Notes: generated by a model from the letters alone, not told the origin. Shown: positions 1 to 8,684, counted from the first letter of the stretch. The stretch is DNA of 64,000 nucleotides from JAALLB01 sp017643495 (GCA_965216105.1 OZ244147.1:372001-436000); one strand, 5' to 3'. Made by a program: numbers and translations.

Positions 1-2
1 CC

Positions 3-662
3 AATCTGGCGAACGAACTTGGTATGGACAATGACAAGATCATCCTTTCGGTCAAAGTCAGTCAGGTTCAGGATCTCGTTGCGGTATATTGCGCCCTGGC
101 CGAACGCAGCAATCATGCCCTCCATCTCGGACTGACAGAGGCGGGCATGGGTACCAAGGGCATTGTCGCCTCGTCGGCGGCAATGGGTATCCTGTTGCAG
201 CAAGGAATTGGGGATACGGTTCGCATATCGCTAACACCCGAACCCGGCGGCGACCGGACGCGTGAGGTGCAGGTTGCCCAGGAATTGCTGCAGACCATGG
301 GATTTCGTTCATTTCTGCCGATTGTTGCTGCCTGTCCGGGGTGTGGTCGAACGACGTCAACGGTTTTTCAGGAGTTGGCAAGCGACATCCAGAACCAGAT
401 CAGGCGGGACATGCCTGAATGGAAAAAGAAATATCCGGGGGTTGAGGAACTGAAAGTGGCGGTCATGGGATGCATCGTTAACGGGCCCGGAGAATCCAAA
501 CATGCCGATATCGGCATTTCCTTGCCGGGCACAGGGGAAACGCCTGCAGCACCTGTCTTCATTGACGGAAAGAAAGCCCGTATACTTCGTGGCGACAATA
601 TAGCTGAAGAATTCCAGCGTCTGGTTCACGAATATGTGGAACAACGCTACGGGGAAGGGTGA
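3..662 (+). CDS. ispG: 4-hydroxy-3-methylbut-2-enyl diphosphate synthase, C-terminal part
   Basis: This is the 3' part of ispG (gcpE); the gene begins upstream of the window and is open from the first bases. The enzyme converts MEcPP to HMBPP, the penultimate step of the MEP isoprenoid pathway, in the cytoplasm using a [4Fe-4S] cluster. The visible part carries the cluster motifs CPGCGRT and GCIVNGPGE, which supply the cysteine ligands and the conserved glutamate. It ends EYVEQRYGEG, and the stop codon overlaps the start of the LysE gene. ispA, which acts later in the same pathway, lies about 4.5 kb downstream. Identification is secure; only the N-terminal TIM-barrel part is missing. Confidence 0.95.
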   Translation, partial: NLANELGMDNDKIILSVKVSQVQDLVAVYCALAERSNHALHLGLTEAGMGTKGIVASSAAMGILLQQGIGDTVRISLTPEPGGDRTREVQVAQELLQTMGFRSFLPIVAACPGCGRTTSTVFQELASDIQNQIRRDMPEWKKKYPGVEELKVAVMGCIVNGPGESKHADIGISLPGTGETPAAPVFIDGKKARILRGDNIAEEFQRLVHEYVEQRYGEG

Positions 663-1273
663 TGTCAATTGCTGCGATAGCCGTTTTTGCTGCGGCACTG
701 TTCCTGACTGCGCTTGCTCCCGGCTCAATGGTCATGACAATGACATCCAGGGTTATCGCCCGTGGCTGGCGGGATGTCCTGCCGTTCATCATTGCAATGT
801 GGTTCGGGGAACTCGTGTGGCTGAGCGCAGCACTTGGTGGTCTTTCCGTGCTGGCAGCAACCTTCCAGGAAGTTTTCACCGTGCTGAAATATCTCGGGGT
901 ATGTTACCTGCTGTGGCTGGCATGGAGAACATGGCAAGCCCAACCCGCTGAAAACACTGTAGACATACCCAAGCGCGGCTCTGCGTTTGGCATGTTCGCC
1001 GGTGGATTGATTATTTCCCTGTCCGGCCCCGAAATCATGGTTTTTTACCTGGCATTGCTGCCGTCACTTGTGGATTTGCAGGCCGTGACCGTTCAGTTGT
1101 GGCTGACGCTTGTGGCCGTTGCGCTGTTCGTGATCATGCTGGCAGATGCATTCTGGATCACTGTGGCAATGTTTGGCCGCAAGATGCTCAAGACGCAGCG
1201 GGCAATGCGGATCATGGGGCGGATAAGTGCAGGAGCAATTGCCACCGCTGCCGGAGTGGTTGCAACCCGGTAA
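662..1273 (+). CDS. LysE/RhtB-family amino-acid exporter
   Basis: This is an inner-membrane exporter of about 203 residues. Proteins of the LysE/RhtB family export amino acids or their derivatives; the substrate cannot be read from sequence. It is very hydrophobic with about six membrane segments. The N-terminal pattern (AAALFLTALAPGSMVMTMTSRVIARGW, here APGS-x-M with the following basic loop) matches the family signature with a conserved proline-glycine. I chose the ATG at 662, which overlaps the ispG stop; a GTG one codon upstream is equally possible. The purine-rich GGGGAAGGG just before it may serve as ribosome-binding site. The overlap suggests co-transcription with ispG. Confidence 0.8.
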   Translation: MSIAAIAVFAAALFLTALAPGSMVMTMTSRVIARGWRDVLPFIIAMWFGELVWLSAALGGLSVLAATFQEVFTVLKYLGVCYLLWLAWRTWQAQPAENTVDIPKRGSAFGMFAGGLIISLSGPEIMVFYLALLPSLVDLQAVTVQLWLTLVAVALFVIMLADAFWITVAMFGRKMLKTQRAMRIMGRISAGAIATAAGVVATR

Positions 1274-1280
1274 ATCGTGA

Positions 1281-2867
1281 TTACCAGCCTGCTGCGTGTC
1301 CGTCCTTGCGCGGGTCTGAACCGGCGGTCAAAATCCCGCTCTCCTGATCCAGACGGATTATCTGGCCTCCACCATGAACAATCCCGCTGCGGCAGGCATG
1401 GCCGAGTTTTTCAAGCCCTGACTTGATGTCGGGTGCATATCCGTCTTCGAGTTCCAGTGTACCTTCCGCATCCCAGAAAATCCGTGGGTCATCCAGCGCC
1501 TGTTGCGGATCCATGCCGTAATCAAGCATGTTGGAGAGTACGTGCGCATGGCCCATGGCCTGGTACGGTCCTCCCATGACACCAAAGGAATGGGTGACCG
1601 CATTGCCCTTTTTGACCATGGCCGGAATGATTGTGTGTAGTGGCCTTTTTGAAGGGCCGATAGCATTTGCGTGACCTGGTATCAGATTGAAACCGCTGCC
1701 CCGGTTCTGGAGGGAGATCCCGGTTTTTTCTGTCACGATGCCGGAGCCGAAGCCGCTGAACAGCGAGTTGATGAAGGAAACGGCCATGCCGTCACGATCA
1801 ACAATCGAAAGGTAGACCGTATCGGAGCCTGCCGGATCCGGCAGGGCAATATCATTGTTGTGACGGGTCGGATCAAACAACCTTGAAAGGGCGTCAATAT
1901 GGCTGTCTGAAAGCAGGGTTTCAACAGAGTATGCCATTGTTTCGGGGTCTGAAAGATGGGCATCCCGGGCGGCATATCCTATACGGCCGCATTCCATTTC
2001 CAGATGCGCACGGGCAAGTGACGCCGGATCATCGCTGGCGGGACCCAGCTTGTCGAGAAGCTTGACAATAGTCAGCGCTGCAAGGCCTTGCCCGTTGGGT
2101 GGAATTTCATAAAGGGTATGGTCACGATAATCAGTTGAAATAAGTTCGACCCAGTCAGCACTGACCGCAGAAAGGTCGTCTTCACTCAACAGGCCACCTG
2201 CATTCCGCACCGTTTTGACAATATCTCCGGCAATCTCGCCCTGATAAAAGGCGTCACTTCCGCCTTCTGCGATCTTGCGCAATGTCTTGCCAAGGGCAGG
2301 GACCTTCCACACCGATCCGGTTTGCGGAGCAGTGCCATTGTCCAGATAGTGCTTTGTCGCCCCGGCATTTGCAGAAAGTTTTTCAACGAGACCTGCCCAG
2401 TCGGAAGCCACACGTTGGGCAACCACCATGCCTTGTTCAGCATAACTGATAGCATCGGCAAAAAGCCTTGCAAAATCCATCGTGCCAAATTTCTGGTGAA
2501 GCGTCTCCCATGCCTTTACAGCGCCGGGCGCGGTGATTGCATGAGGAGACTGGACGGGAATTGATGTCATTCCCTGATCAAGCAATAGTTCGAGTGACAT
2601 TTCTGCCGGGGACCGGCCGGATCCGTTTAGCCCGTGAAGCGTGCCGTCCGGTTCTCCGACGATCGCAAAACAGTCCCCGCCAATTCCTGTCATGTGCGGT
2701 TCGACAACACACAGAACTGCGGCTGCCGCTATTGCTGCATCGACTGCATTGCCGCCCTCCTTGAGTATTGTCATGGCGCTTGTTGTCGCCATTCCGTGGG
2801 ATGTGGCCACGGCTGCATTTTGAGCGTGAATGGGTGAACGGCCGGGAAATGCAAAGTTTCTGGTCAA
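1281..2867 (-). CDS. Gamma-glutamyltransferase-family Ntn hydrolase
   Basis: This is a member of the self-processing gamma-glutamyltransferase superfamily, about 528 residues. The N-terminal FPGRSPIHAQ and GGNAVDAAIA motifs and the later MGGPYQAMGH motif are typical. The nucleophilic threonine that starts the small subunit after autocleavage lies in SDTVYLSIVD (about residue 350). Classical GGTs have a TTH(Y/F)S-type sequence there, whereas this DT-V-Y-L version resembles the YwrD and oxamate-amidohydrolase-like branches, so glutathione may not be the substrate. No signal peptide is visible, so the protein is probably cytoplasmic. I chose the TTG at 2867 because AAGGA lies 6 bases upstream and the protein then begins near the conserved FPGRS; a TTG at 2921 would add 18 residues. 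Confidence 0.85.
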   Translation of the reverse strand: MTRNFAFPGRSPIHAQNAAVATSHGMATTSAMTILKEGGNAVDAAIAAAAVLCVVEPHMTGIGGDCFAIVGEPDGTLHGLNGSGRSPAEMSLELLLDQGMTSIPVQSPHAITAPGAVKAWETLHQKFGTMDFARLFADAISYAEQGMVVAQRVASDWAGLVEKLSANAGATKHYLDNGTAPQTGSVWKVPALGKTLRKIAEGGSDAFYQGEIAGDIVKTVRNAGGLLSEDDLSAVSADWVELISTDYRDHTLYEIPPNGQGLAALTIVKLLDKLGPASDDPASLARAHLEMECGRIGYAARDAHLSDPETMAYSVETLLSDSHIDALSRLFDPTRHNNDIALPDPAGSDTVYLSIVDRDGMAVSFINSLFSGFGSGIVTEKTGISLQNRGSGFNLIPGHANAIGPSKRPLHTIIPAMVKKGNAVTHSFGVMGGPYQAMGHAHVLSNMLDYGMDPQQALDDPRIFWDAEGTLELEDGYAPDIKSGLEKLGHACRSGIVHGGGQIIRLDQESGILTAGSDPRKDGHAAGW

Positions 2868-2978
2868 GGGATGTCCTTGTTTTGTTGTGATTTTCGAGAA
2901 AATGCTGTTCGAAAGTGGCAATAGTGCTGGCCTTCACATTAGGCTATCAAGGAGGCTGAAATCAATGAGGAGAATATC

Positions 2979-3413
2979 ATGGCAACCCTGTCCCTGAGCC
3001 GCGCCAACCGCATCATTTCATCAGCCCTTCGCCATTCTGCAGACAAAGGCTTCAAGCCTCTTGCTGTTGTTGTGCTCGATGCTGGTGGAAACATGAAGGC
3101 TTTCCAGTCCCAGGACGGTGCTTCCAAAAACCGTTTTGAAGTTGCACGCGGAAAGGCAAATGGTGCCCTGGCTGTAGGTGTCGGTTCCCGCTGGCTCAAT
3201 GCCCAGGCTGCTGACCGCCCCCATTTTCTGGCAGGTCTGGCTTCTGTCGTTCCGGGAGGCGTTGTTCCGGTTGCTGGCGGTGTGCTTGTCAAAACGGCAA
3301 AAGGCGAGACAATTGCTGCCGTGGGCATTTCCGGCGATACGTCAGATGCGGATGAAGCGTGTGCAGTGGCAGGTATCGAGGCAGTCGGACTGGTTGCAGA
3401 CACGGGTGCCTGA
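2979..3413 (+). CDS. GlcG/HbpS-family (DUF336) protein
   Basis: This is a 144-residue protein of the GlcG/HbpS fold. It shows the family pattern SRANRIISSAL, then PLAVVVLDAGGNMKAFQSQDG, and a glycine-rich PGGVVPV segment near the middle. HbpS in actinobacteria binds haem and other members accompany glycolate or propanediol genes, but the role of stand-alone proteobacterial copies is unknown. No signal peptide is seen. GAGGAGA precedes the ATG. The gene diverges from the gamma-glutamyltransferase-family gene, about 110 bases away, and nothing in the surroundings fixes its job. Confidence 0.8.
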   Translation: MATLSLSRANRIISSALRHSADKGFKPLAVVVLDAGGNMKAFQSQDGASKNRFEVARGKANGALAVGVGSRWLNAQAADRPHFLAGLASVVPGGVVPVAGGVLVKTAKGETIAAVGISGDTSDADEACAVAGIEAVGLVADTGA

Positions 3414-3444
3414 AAATTTCGACAAGACGCGACGATGGCGGTTT

Positions 3445-3849
3445 CTAGTAACCGCCGTCGCCCAGTGTGACATCGCGCGTTGCCGAGCGTATTGATACCG
3501 AGAATCCGGCCAGGACGTCGATCAGGGCTATAACCATCAGCATGAAGAATACGGAATGGGCTGCCCCCGGGACCAGTAGAAACTCGACCAGATAGGCAAT
3601 GAACACGAAAGTCGAGAGTAAATGGTCGACAATGGAATTTGCGTTGATACGTGTTGCCTTGATGATCTCAAAAAACAGCAGGAACAATGCCACACAGATC
3701 ATCAGGTCGCCCAGCGTCATGGTCCAGGCCTGATTTGAAATCATGTTCAGGGTGAAGACTTCATGGTTCCACCGGTCAATCCCGCCCAGAAAGATCTGGA
3801 TGTTGTAGACAATGAAGGGAACGATCAGCAGGGGCACATTTGTGAGCAC
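3445..3849 (-). CDS. Small four-helix membrane protein (DUF6524-like)
   Basis: This is a 134-residue hydrophobic protein with about four predicted membrane helices: near residues 5-22, 45-63, 78-97 and 99-117. The C-terminus is short and polar (SIRSATRDVTLGDGGY). It resembles small alphaproteobacterial membrane proteins classed as DUF6524, but I recognise it only by general layout, and no catalytic motif is visible. It lies downstream of rpmF on the same strand, beyond a strong terminator, so it probably has its own promoter in the AT-rich gap at 3850-3892. Function unknown. Confidence 0.6.
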   Translation of the reverse strand: MLTNVPLLIVPFIVYNIQIFLGGIDRWNHEVFTLNMISNQAWTMTLGDLMICVALFLLFFEIIKATRINANSIVDHLLSTFVFIAYLVEFLLVPGAAHSVFFMLMVIALIDVLAGFSVSIRSATRDVTLGDGGY

Positions 3850-3892
3850 GAAATTTCCTCGTCATTTGCGGTGTTGTTTTGCGGGATTAAAC

Positions 3893-3922
3893 CAAAAAAA
3901 AGGCCGACATGAAATGCCGGCC
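3893..3922 (-). terminator. Rho-independent terminator of rpmF
   Basis: On the minus strand a 9-bp stem, GGCCGGCAT with GGCCGACAT reversed (one G-T pair) and a 3-base loop, is followed by eight T. It lies just after the rpmF stop and is a textbook intrinsic terminator for that gene. Confidence 0.85.
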
Positions 3923-3944
3923 CCTTTAAATCTGTCAGACTGAA

Positions 3945-4130
3945 TTACACAGAATCCTTGGGCTCAAGGATCTGGCGTCCCCGGTACATGCCGGATTTCA
4001 GGTCAATGTGGTGCGGACGGCGCAGTTCGCCGGAATCCTTGTCTTCCACATAAGCCTTGGCTTTCAGTGCAGTGTTAGAACGGCGAAAACCGCGCTTCAT
4101 GCGTGAAATCTTACTCTTTGGTACAGCCAT
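3945..4130 (-). CDS. rpmF: 50S ribosomal protein L32
   Basis: This is ribosomal protein L32, 61 residues, a structural component of the large subunit near the peptidyl-transferase region. It begins MAVPKSKISRMKRG, the usual L32 start, and ends GRQILEPKDSV. The alphaproteobacterial form lacks the zinc cysteines of some L32 proteins, as here. An in-frame ATG 17 codons upstream is rejected because the family begins at MAVPK. rpmF next to mtgA is a known alphaproteobacterial arrangement. A strong terminator follows. Confidence 0.97.
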   Translation of the reverse strand: MAVPKSKISRMKRGFRRSNTALKAKAYVEDKDSGELRRPHHIDLKSGMYRGRQILEPKDSV

Positions 4131-4153
4131 GATGCACTCTCCAAATATCATAC

Positions 4154-4196
4154 AAAAAAGGCTCCTGGAAACGATATTCAACTATCGCAAGAGCCT
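4154..4196 (-). terminator. Likely terminator of mtgA
   Basis: On the minus strand AGGCTC (4191-4196) pairs with GAGCCT (4159-4164). A second inner stem, CGATA with TATCG, lies within the loop, and the hairpin is followed by a run of six T. It sits between the mtgA stop and the rpmF start, so it probably ends the mtgA transcript. Confidence 0.6.
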
Positions 4197-4284
4197 CAAA
4201 ACATCTCATTGCCAGTGTCTATACAGATTCTGAATGCGTTTGGCCAGAAGAAATTGGCATTAACCTGTCAGCGCTTCAAAGGGA

Positions 4285-5055
4285 TCAGGAAGAAAGGCAC
4301 TTAACATACTCACCCGATGCCCTGGCGCGCTTGCGGACAATCGCGGCGACATGATTCATGTTGCGGGTCGGCTTGGCAGCGTTGCGCTTTTTCGGATTGG
4401 GCAATGTAACTGCGAGCAACGAAGAATGACGCGGACCGATGTTGGTTGCGCTGCGGCCAAAATAGTTTTGCGCTGCCAGCTCCACACCGAAAATGCCTTT
4501 GTCCCATTCTGCCGTGTTCAGGTAGATTTCCATTATCCGTTTTTTCGAAAGAATCCGGTCGGCAATCATTGCCAGGGGGACTTCAAGACCTTTGCGGATA
4601 TAGGAGCGACCGTTCCAAAGGAAAAGGTTCTTGACCATTTGCATGGTGATAGTGCTGGCTCCGCGTGTTTTCTCGCCGTCAATCGCATCTTCTATGACCT
4701 TGTTGAGCGCTTCCCAGTCAATGCCGTTATGGGTGCAAAACTTGCCGTCCTCCGAAACCAGGATGCTCTGATAAAGGACCGGGGACATGTCTTCTATGTC
4801 AACCCATTCCCGCTGCATGCCGTGCCCGAACACCCCTTCCCGGACCATGTGTGCGGAAACCGGATGGATGAATTCCAGACGATAGATTGCCAACAAAAAG
4901 AGTGGTGCAAGCAGCATGAAAACAATCACGAAAAAAAAGACACGTAACAAGCGCCTGATACGGCTTCGTTTCCGTCCAGCGGACTTCTTTCCTGCCTCAG
5001 CCGTTGCGTTTTTTCCGGATTTGCGCCCTGAGCCGTCTTTTTGCTTTGCTGCCAT
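4285..5055 (-). CDS. mtgA: Monofunctional biosynthetic peptidoglycan transglycosylase
   Basis: This membrane-anchored glycosyltransferase (GT51) polymerises lipid II into glycan strands in the periplasm. The 256-residue protein has a very basic N-terminus, one membrane helix at about 38-58, then the GT51 domain. The motif SEDGKFCTHNGIDW contains the catalytic glutamate (about E102). GASTITMQMVKNLFL and RKGLEVPLAMIADRILSKKRIMEIYLN are the other GT51 signatures. No transpeptidase domain follows, so this is MtgA rather than a bifunctional PBP. I chose the ATG at 5055 (MAAKQKDG); longer in-frame starts would run into the divergent ispA start region. Confidence 0.92.
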   Translation of the reverse strand: MAAKQKDGSGRKSGKNATAEAGKKSAGRKRSRIRRLLRVFFFVIVFMLLAPLFLLAIYRLEFIHPVSAHMVREGVFGHGMQREWVDIEDMSPVLYQSILVSEDGKFCTHNGIDWEALNKVIEDAIDGEKTRGASTITMQMVKNLFLWNGRSYIRKGLEVPLAMIADRILSKKRIMEIYLNTAEWDKGIFGVELAAQNYFGRSATNIGPRHSSLLAVTLPNPKKRNAAKPTRNMNHVAAIVRKRARASGEYVKCLSS

Positions 5056-5156
5056 GAATATTTCTAACCAGAAAACCGGCAGCAAGGAAAGCAGTGTCTT
5101 GCTTGACCACATGGCCTTGAAGTGCGACGAGGACGAAAACAATTGGATAAACCTTG

Positions 5157-6059
5157 ATGCCTGATTTTGACAGCCTGCTTTCCGCACATGCCTCACGTGT
5201 TGGTGAAACACTTGAAGCATTGCTTGGAGAGCGATCATCCGGTGCGGAGGTGATGCGTCCACCCCGACTGATGGAGGCAATGCGATATTCGGTTCTTTCC
5301 GGAGGCAAACGTATCAGGCCGTTTTTCCTGATGGAGTGTGCCAGGCTTTTTGATGTGGCTCCTGCGGTTTCGGTGAGGGCTGCTGCAGCACTCGAATGCA
5401 TCCACTGTTATTCGCTGGTCCATGATGATCTGCCTGCCATGGATGATGATGACTTGCGTCGGGGCAAGCCAACGACACATGTCGCCTATGACGAGGCAAT
5501 GGCCATTCTTGCAGGGGACGGTCTTCTGACCATGGCCTTTGACATCATTGCGCATCCTGATACCCATCCGGACGCGGAAGTCAGGTCCAGACTGGTTGGG
5601 TTGTTTGCTCAAAATGCCGGTGCAGGCGGCATGGTTGGCGGTCAGGTTCTTGACATTGCTGCAGAGAGCAAGACCCTGACTGAGCCGGAAATCCTGCAAT
5701 TGCAGGCGATGAAAACAGGTGCCCTTATTCGATGTGCCTGTGAAGCCGGGGCAATCCTTGGCGAAGCAAGTCCGGAAGAACAGGCCATACTGTTGGAATA
5801 TGGTCATCTTGCGGGACAGGCATTCCAGCTTGCCGATGACATTCTTGACGTGACGTCTGATCAGCAAACGATGGGCAAGAAAACGGCCAAGGATGCAATC
5901 GCGGGAAAAGGCACGCTGGTTTCACTGCTTGGGCTGGATACAAGCCGAAAGCGGGCACTTGAGCTGCTTGAACAGGCAATTGCCACGCTCGAGCCTTTTG
6001 GTCAGCGCGCTTCAGTGCTCATTGATGTGGCACGGTTTACGGTTGAGCGAAAAAACTGA
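5157..6059 (+). CDS. ispA: Polyprenyl synthetase, farnesyl/geranylgeranyl diphosphate synthase
   Basis: This trans-prenyltransferase, 300 residues, condenses IPP with DMAPP/GPP to make farnesyl (possibly geranylgeranyl) diphosphate for quinones, undecaprenol and hopanoids. The first aspartate-rich motif is DDLPAMDDDD (about D90-D96) and the second is DDILD (about 227-231). GGKRIRP at about 49-55 is the IPP-binding region. Chain length cannot be assigned firmly. I prefer the ATG at 5157 over the TTG directly before it. The xseB gene often found upstream is absent; mtgA diverges instead. It shares the isoprenoid pathway with ispG at the start of the window. Confidence 0.9.
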   Translation: MPDFDSLLSAHASRVGETLEALLGERSSGAEVMRPPRLMEAMRYSVLSGGKRIRPFFLMECARLFDVAPAVSVRAAAALECIHCYSLVHDDLPAMDDDDLRRGKPTTHVAYDEAMAILAGDGLLTMAFDIIAHPDTHPDAEVRSRLVGLFAQNAGAGGMVGGQVLDIAAESKTLTEPEILQLQAMKTGALIRCACEAGAILGEASPEEQAILLEYGHLAGQAFQLADDILDVTSDQQTMGKKTAKDAIAGKGTLVSLLGLDTSRKRALELLEQAIATLEPFGQRASVLIDVARFTVERKN

Positions 6060-6086
6060 AACTCCCGGAAAACACCTTCGTGAAGA

Positions 6087-6992
6087 CTAGTCAGTTGGTT
6101 GCCCCGTGTCTTCAATTTCGCGAAGCCTGCGCTGAACATGTTCGATCATCGCATCGGAAACCACACGGATGCGTTGCAGCTTCGCATAATCTTCGTGAAC
6201 GATGTACCAGAATGTCCGTGTAAAAGAGATTTCCTCCGGAAGTACCTTTACCAGTTCGGGGAATTTTTCGGCCATGAAGTCATGGATGATGCAAACACCG
6301 GCATCTGCGAGGGTTGCTTCAAGCTGCAAGTGCACGCTGGTTGAAGTCAGATGAGGCTTGATGTCCGGCCCCAGTAGCGGAATGTAATCCAGTTCCTTGT
6401 CGTAGATCAGGTCCGGTACATATCCGATACCCCGGATCTTCTTCAGATCCTTGATCTTGTTTATTGGTGGTGAGGCGTTGAGGTAATTTTTCGTGCCGTA
6501 AAGGTGGAGCGTGTAATCGGCAATCTTGCGGTATTTGAGCCTGCCGGAGGTTGGCGCAGACACTGCGATGGCAAAGTCGGCCTCACGTTTGGACAGCGAA
6601 AATGTACGCGGCATGGCGACGATCTGTAGTTCCAGCCTGGGGTGCTCCCGGCACAATTGGGCGGCACATTCGGCAAGCAGTGTGGTTGCCAACCCCTCGG
6701 GGGCACCAACCCTGACAACGCCGGACACATTGTCAGCCGCGCCGCCAAGCTCGGTCTGGGCAGTGATGACGCTTGTTTCGATGGATTCGGCAATGTTGAC
6801 GAGGTTCTGCCCTTCATCGGTCAGGGAGTAACCCTGCGGGCTACGGTCAAAGAGATGCGTTTTCAGCGCCTGTTCCAGAGACTTGATCCGACGCCCGACA
6901 GTGGCATGGTCAACACCCAGCTGTTGCCCGGCAAGGCTGAGGCGCCCCGTACGTGCGACTGCAAGAAAGAATCTGTAATCGTCCCAGTTCAA
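6087..6992 (-). CDS. LysR-family regulator, divergent from mmsA
   Basis: This is a LysR-type transcription factor of about 301 residues. It has an N-terminal winged helix-turn-helix (NWDDYRFFLAVARTGRLSLAGQQLGVDHATVGRRI in outline, with VDHATVGRRIKSLE as recognition helix) and a substrate-binding effector domain. It diverges from mmsA and the valine block, so local control of mmsA is the natural inference. Start choice is open: homologues usually begin at xNWDDYRFF, which here is a TTG at 6992 with GCGGA upstream. An ATG at 7034 would add 14 residues, has no ribosome-binding site and lies inside a palindrome. Confidence 0.85.
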   Translation of the reverse strand: MNWDDYRFFLAVARTGRLSLAGQQLGVDHATVGRRIKSLEQALKTHLFDRSPQGYSLTDEGQNLVNIAESIETSVITAQTELGGAADNVSGVVRVGAPEGLATTLLAECAAQLCREHPRLELQIVAMPRTFSLSKREADFAIAVSAPTSGRLKYRKIADYTLHLYGTKNYLNASPPINKIKDLKKIRGIGYVPDLIYDKELDYIPLLGPDIKPHLTSTSVHLQLEATLADAGVCIIHDFMAEKFPELVKVLPEEISFTRTFWYIVHEDYAKLQRIRVVSDAMIEHVQRRLREIEDTGQPTD

Positions 6993-7028
6993 ACCAATTC
7001 CGCTTTGCGTTAGAGTGAACACAGCTTC

Positions 7029-7042
7029 GTGCATAAATGCAC
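7029..7042. promoter_or_regulatory. Palindrome between the LysR gene and mmsA
   Basis: GTGCATAAATGCAC is a perfect 6-bp inverted repeat with a 2-base centre in the divergent LysR/mmsA control region, 82 bases before the mmsA start. LysR proteins bind dyads of this kind, but the exact T-N11-A spacing is not met (T-N10-A here). It is a candidate operator only. Confidence 0.4.
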
Positions 7043-7124
7043 AATGGCAGCGGAATTTACAATATTGAACGGTAAAAAATCAAGGTGCTATATACGCCTG
7101 AACCATAGCCGGAGGAGACAAGTG

Positions 7125-8624
7125 ATGAAAACTGTTCCACATTATATCGGAGGAAAGCGCGTAGAAGGAACGTCAGGACGTTCTGCCGACGTGTTCAACC
7201 CTGCAACCGGCGAGGTGCAGGCGCAGGTACCGCTTGCCAGCAAGTCGGAGCTTGATACTGCCATCGAAAACGCCAAGGCTGCCCAGCCCGCGTGGGCGGC
7301 AATGAACCCGCAAAAGCGTGCGCGGGTGATGATGAAATTCGTCGATTTGCTTCATCGTGACATGGACAAGCTGGCCGAGGCGCTTTCCGCCGAGCATGGC
7401 AAAACGTTCCCGGATGCGAAGGGTGATGTGATCCGCGGCCTTGAAGTTGCGGAATTCTGCATTGGCGCGCCGCATCTTCTGAAAGGCGAGTTCACGGAGG
7501 GTGCTGGTCCTGGTATTGATATTCATTCCGTACGCCAGCCGCTTGGTGTATGCGCCGGAATTACGCCGTTCAATTTCCCGGCCATGATCCCGATGTGGAA
7601 ATTCTGCCCGGCGATTGTTTGCGGCAATGCTTTCATTCTCAAGCCTTCCGAACGTGATCCTTCCGTTCCTCTCATGCTTGCGGAACTGATGACTGAAGCC
7701 GGCCTGCCGGACGGTATTCTGAATGTAGTTCATGGCGACAAGGAAGCCGTAGATGGAATTCTTGACCATGAGGATATCATGGCAGTCGGGTTTGTGGGTT
7801 CCACTGCGATTGCCGAGTATGTTTACACCCGTGGCTGTGCCGCAGGTAAGCGTGTTCAATGCTTCGGTGGTGCGAAAAACCACATGATCATCATGCCGGA
7901 TGCCGACATGGATCAGGCAGTTGATGCCCTGATCGGTTCCGGTTACGGAGCAGCCGGCGAGCGTTGCATGGCGATTTCTGTTGCCGTTCCTGTCGGTGAA
8001 GAGACAGCAGACAAGCTCGTTGAAAAGCTTGCGCCTCGCGTTGAAAGCCTCAAGATTGCTCCCTACACGGCAGGTGATGACGTGGATTTCGGCCCGTTGG
8101 TGACCCAGGACGCCTATAACAGGGTGAAGGGTTATGTGGATGCGGGCGTCAAGGAAGGTGCAAGCCTGGTTGTCGATGGCCGTGATTTCTCACTGCAAGG
8201 CTATGAAGACGGTTACTTCATGGGTGCCTGCCTGTTTGACAATGTGACCAAGGACATGTCGATCTACAAGGAAGAGATTTTCGGACCTGTCCTGTCCACT
8301 GTCCGGGCAAAAACATATGAGGAAGCGCTCGACCTTGCCATGAGCCACGAGTATGGCAACGGTGTTGCGATCTTTACCCGTGACGGCGATACAGCGCGTG
8401 ATTTCTCCTCACGTATCAATATCGGGATGGTCGGTGTCAATGTGCCGATCCCGGTGCCACTTGCCTATTACACATTTGGCGGCTGGAAGCGTTCCGGTTT
8501 CGGCGATCTGAACCAGCATGGTCCGGATGCATTCCGCTTCTATACACGGACCAAGACCGTTACCTCACGATGGCCTTCTGGTACAAAGGAAGGTGCGGAG
8601 TTCGTCATTCCGACAATGAACTGA
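7125..8624 (+). CDS. mmsA: CoA-acylating methylmalonate-semialdehyde dehydrogenase
   Basis: This 499-residue aldehyde dehydrogenase oxidises (methyl)malonate semialdehyde to propionyl-CoA or acetyl-CoA with NAD+ and CoA, the last step of valine breakdown before propionyl-CoA. Visible features are PFNFPAMIPMW, the cofactor-binding GFVGSTAIAEYVY, and the catalytic cysteine in GAAGERCMAIS (about C281). KEEIFGPVL and the C-terminal PVPLAYYTFGGWKRSGFGD are typical of MmsA. The ATG at 7125 follows GGAGGAG at good spacing. It opens the catabolic block and is followed by the isobutyryl-CoA dehydrogenase gene after about 100 bases. Confidence 0.95.
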   Translation: MKTVPHYIGGKRVEGTSGRSADVFNPATGEVQAQVPLASKSELDTAIENAKAAQPAWAAMNPQKRARVMMKFVDLLHRDMDKLAEALSAEHGKTFPDAKGDVIRGLEVAEFCIGAPHLLKGEFTEGAGPGIDIHSVRQPLGVCAGITPFNFPAMIPMWKFCPAIVCGNAFILKPSERDPSVPLMLAELMTEAGLPDGILNVVHGDKEAVDGILDHEDIMAVGFVGSTAIAEYVYTRGCAAGKRVQCFGGAKNHMIIMPDADMDQAVDALIGSGYGAAGERCMAISVAVPVGEETADKLVEKLAPRVESLKIAPYTAGDDVDFGPLVTQDAYNRVKGYVDAGVKEGASLVVDGRDFSLQGYEDGYFMGACLFDNVTKDMSIYKEEIFGPVLSTVRAKTYEEALDLAMSHEYGNGVAIFTRDGDTARDFSSRINIGMVGVNVPIPVPLAYYTFGGWKRSGFGDLNQHGPDAFRFYTRTKTVTSRWPSGTKEGAEFVIPTMN

Positions 8625-8684
8625 CCGGCTTGCAGCGCTTACCAGGGTCGACTGATCCCGGCTCGGCGGGCGTCCAACAAGGCT

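Noticed and set aside
3431..3459. Strong hairpin over the stop of the small membrane protein gene
   Set aside because: Stem GGCGGTT with AACCGCC is clear, but neither strand has a T-run after it, so I did not call a terminator.
5235..5867. Minus-strand open frame opposite ispA
   Set aside because: It is a shadow of ispA, which carries both aspartate-rich motifs; the antisense protein has no family features.
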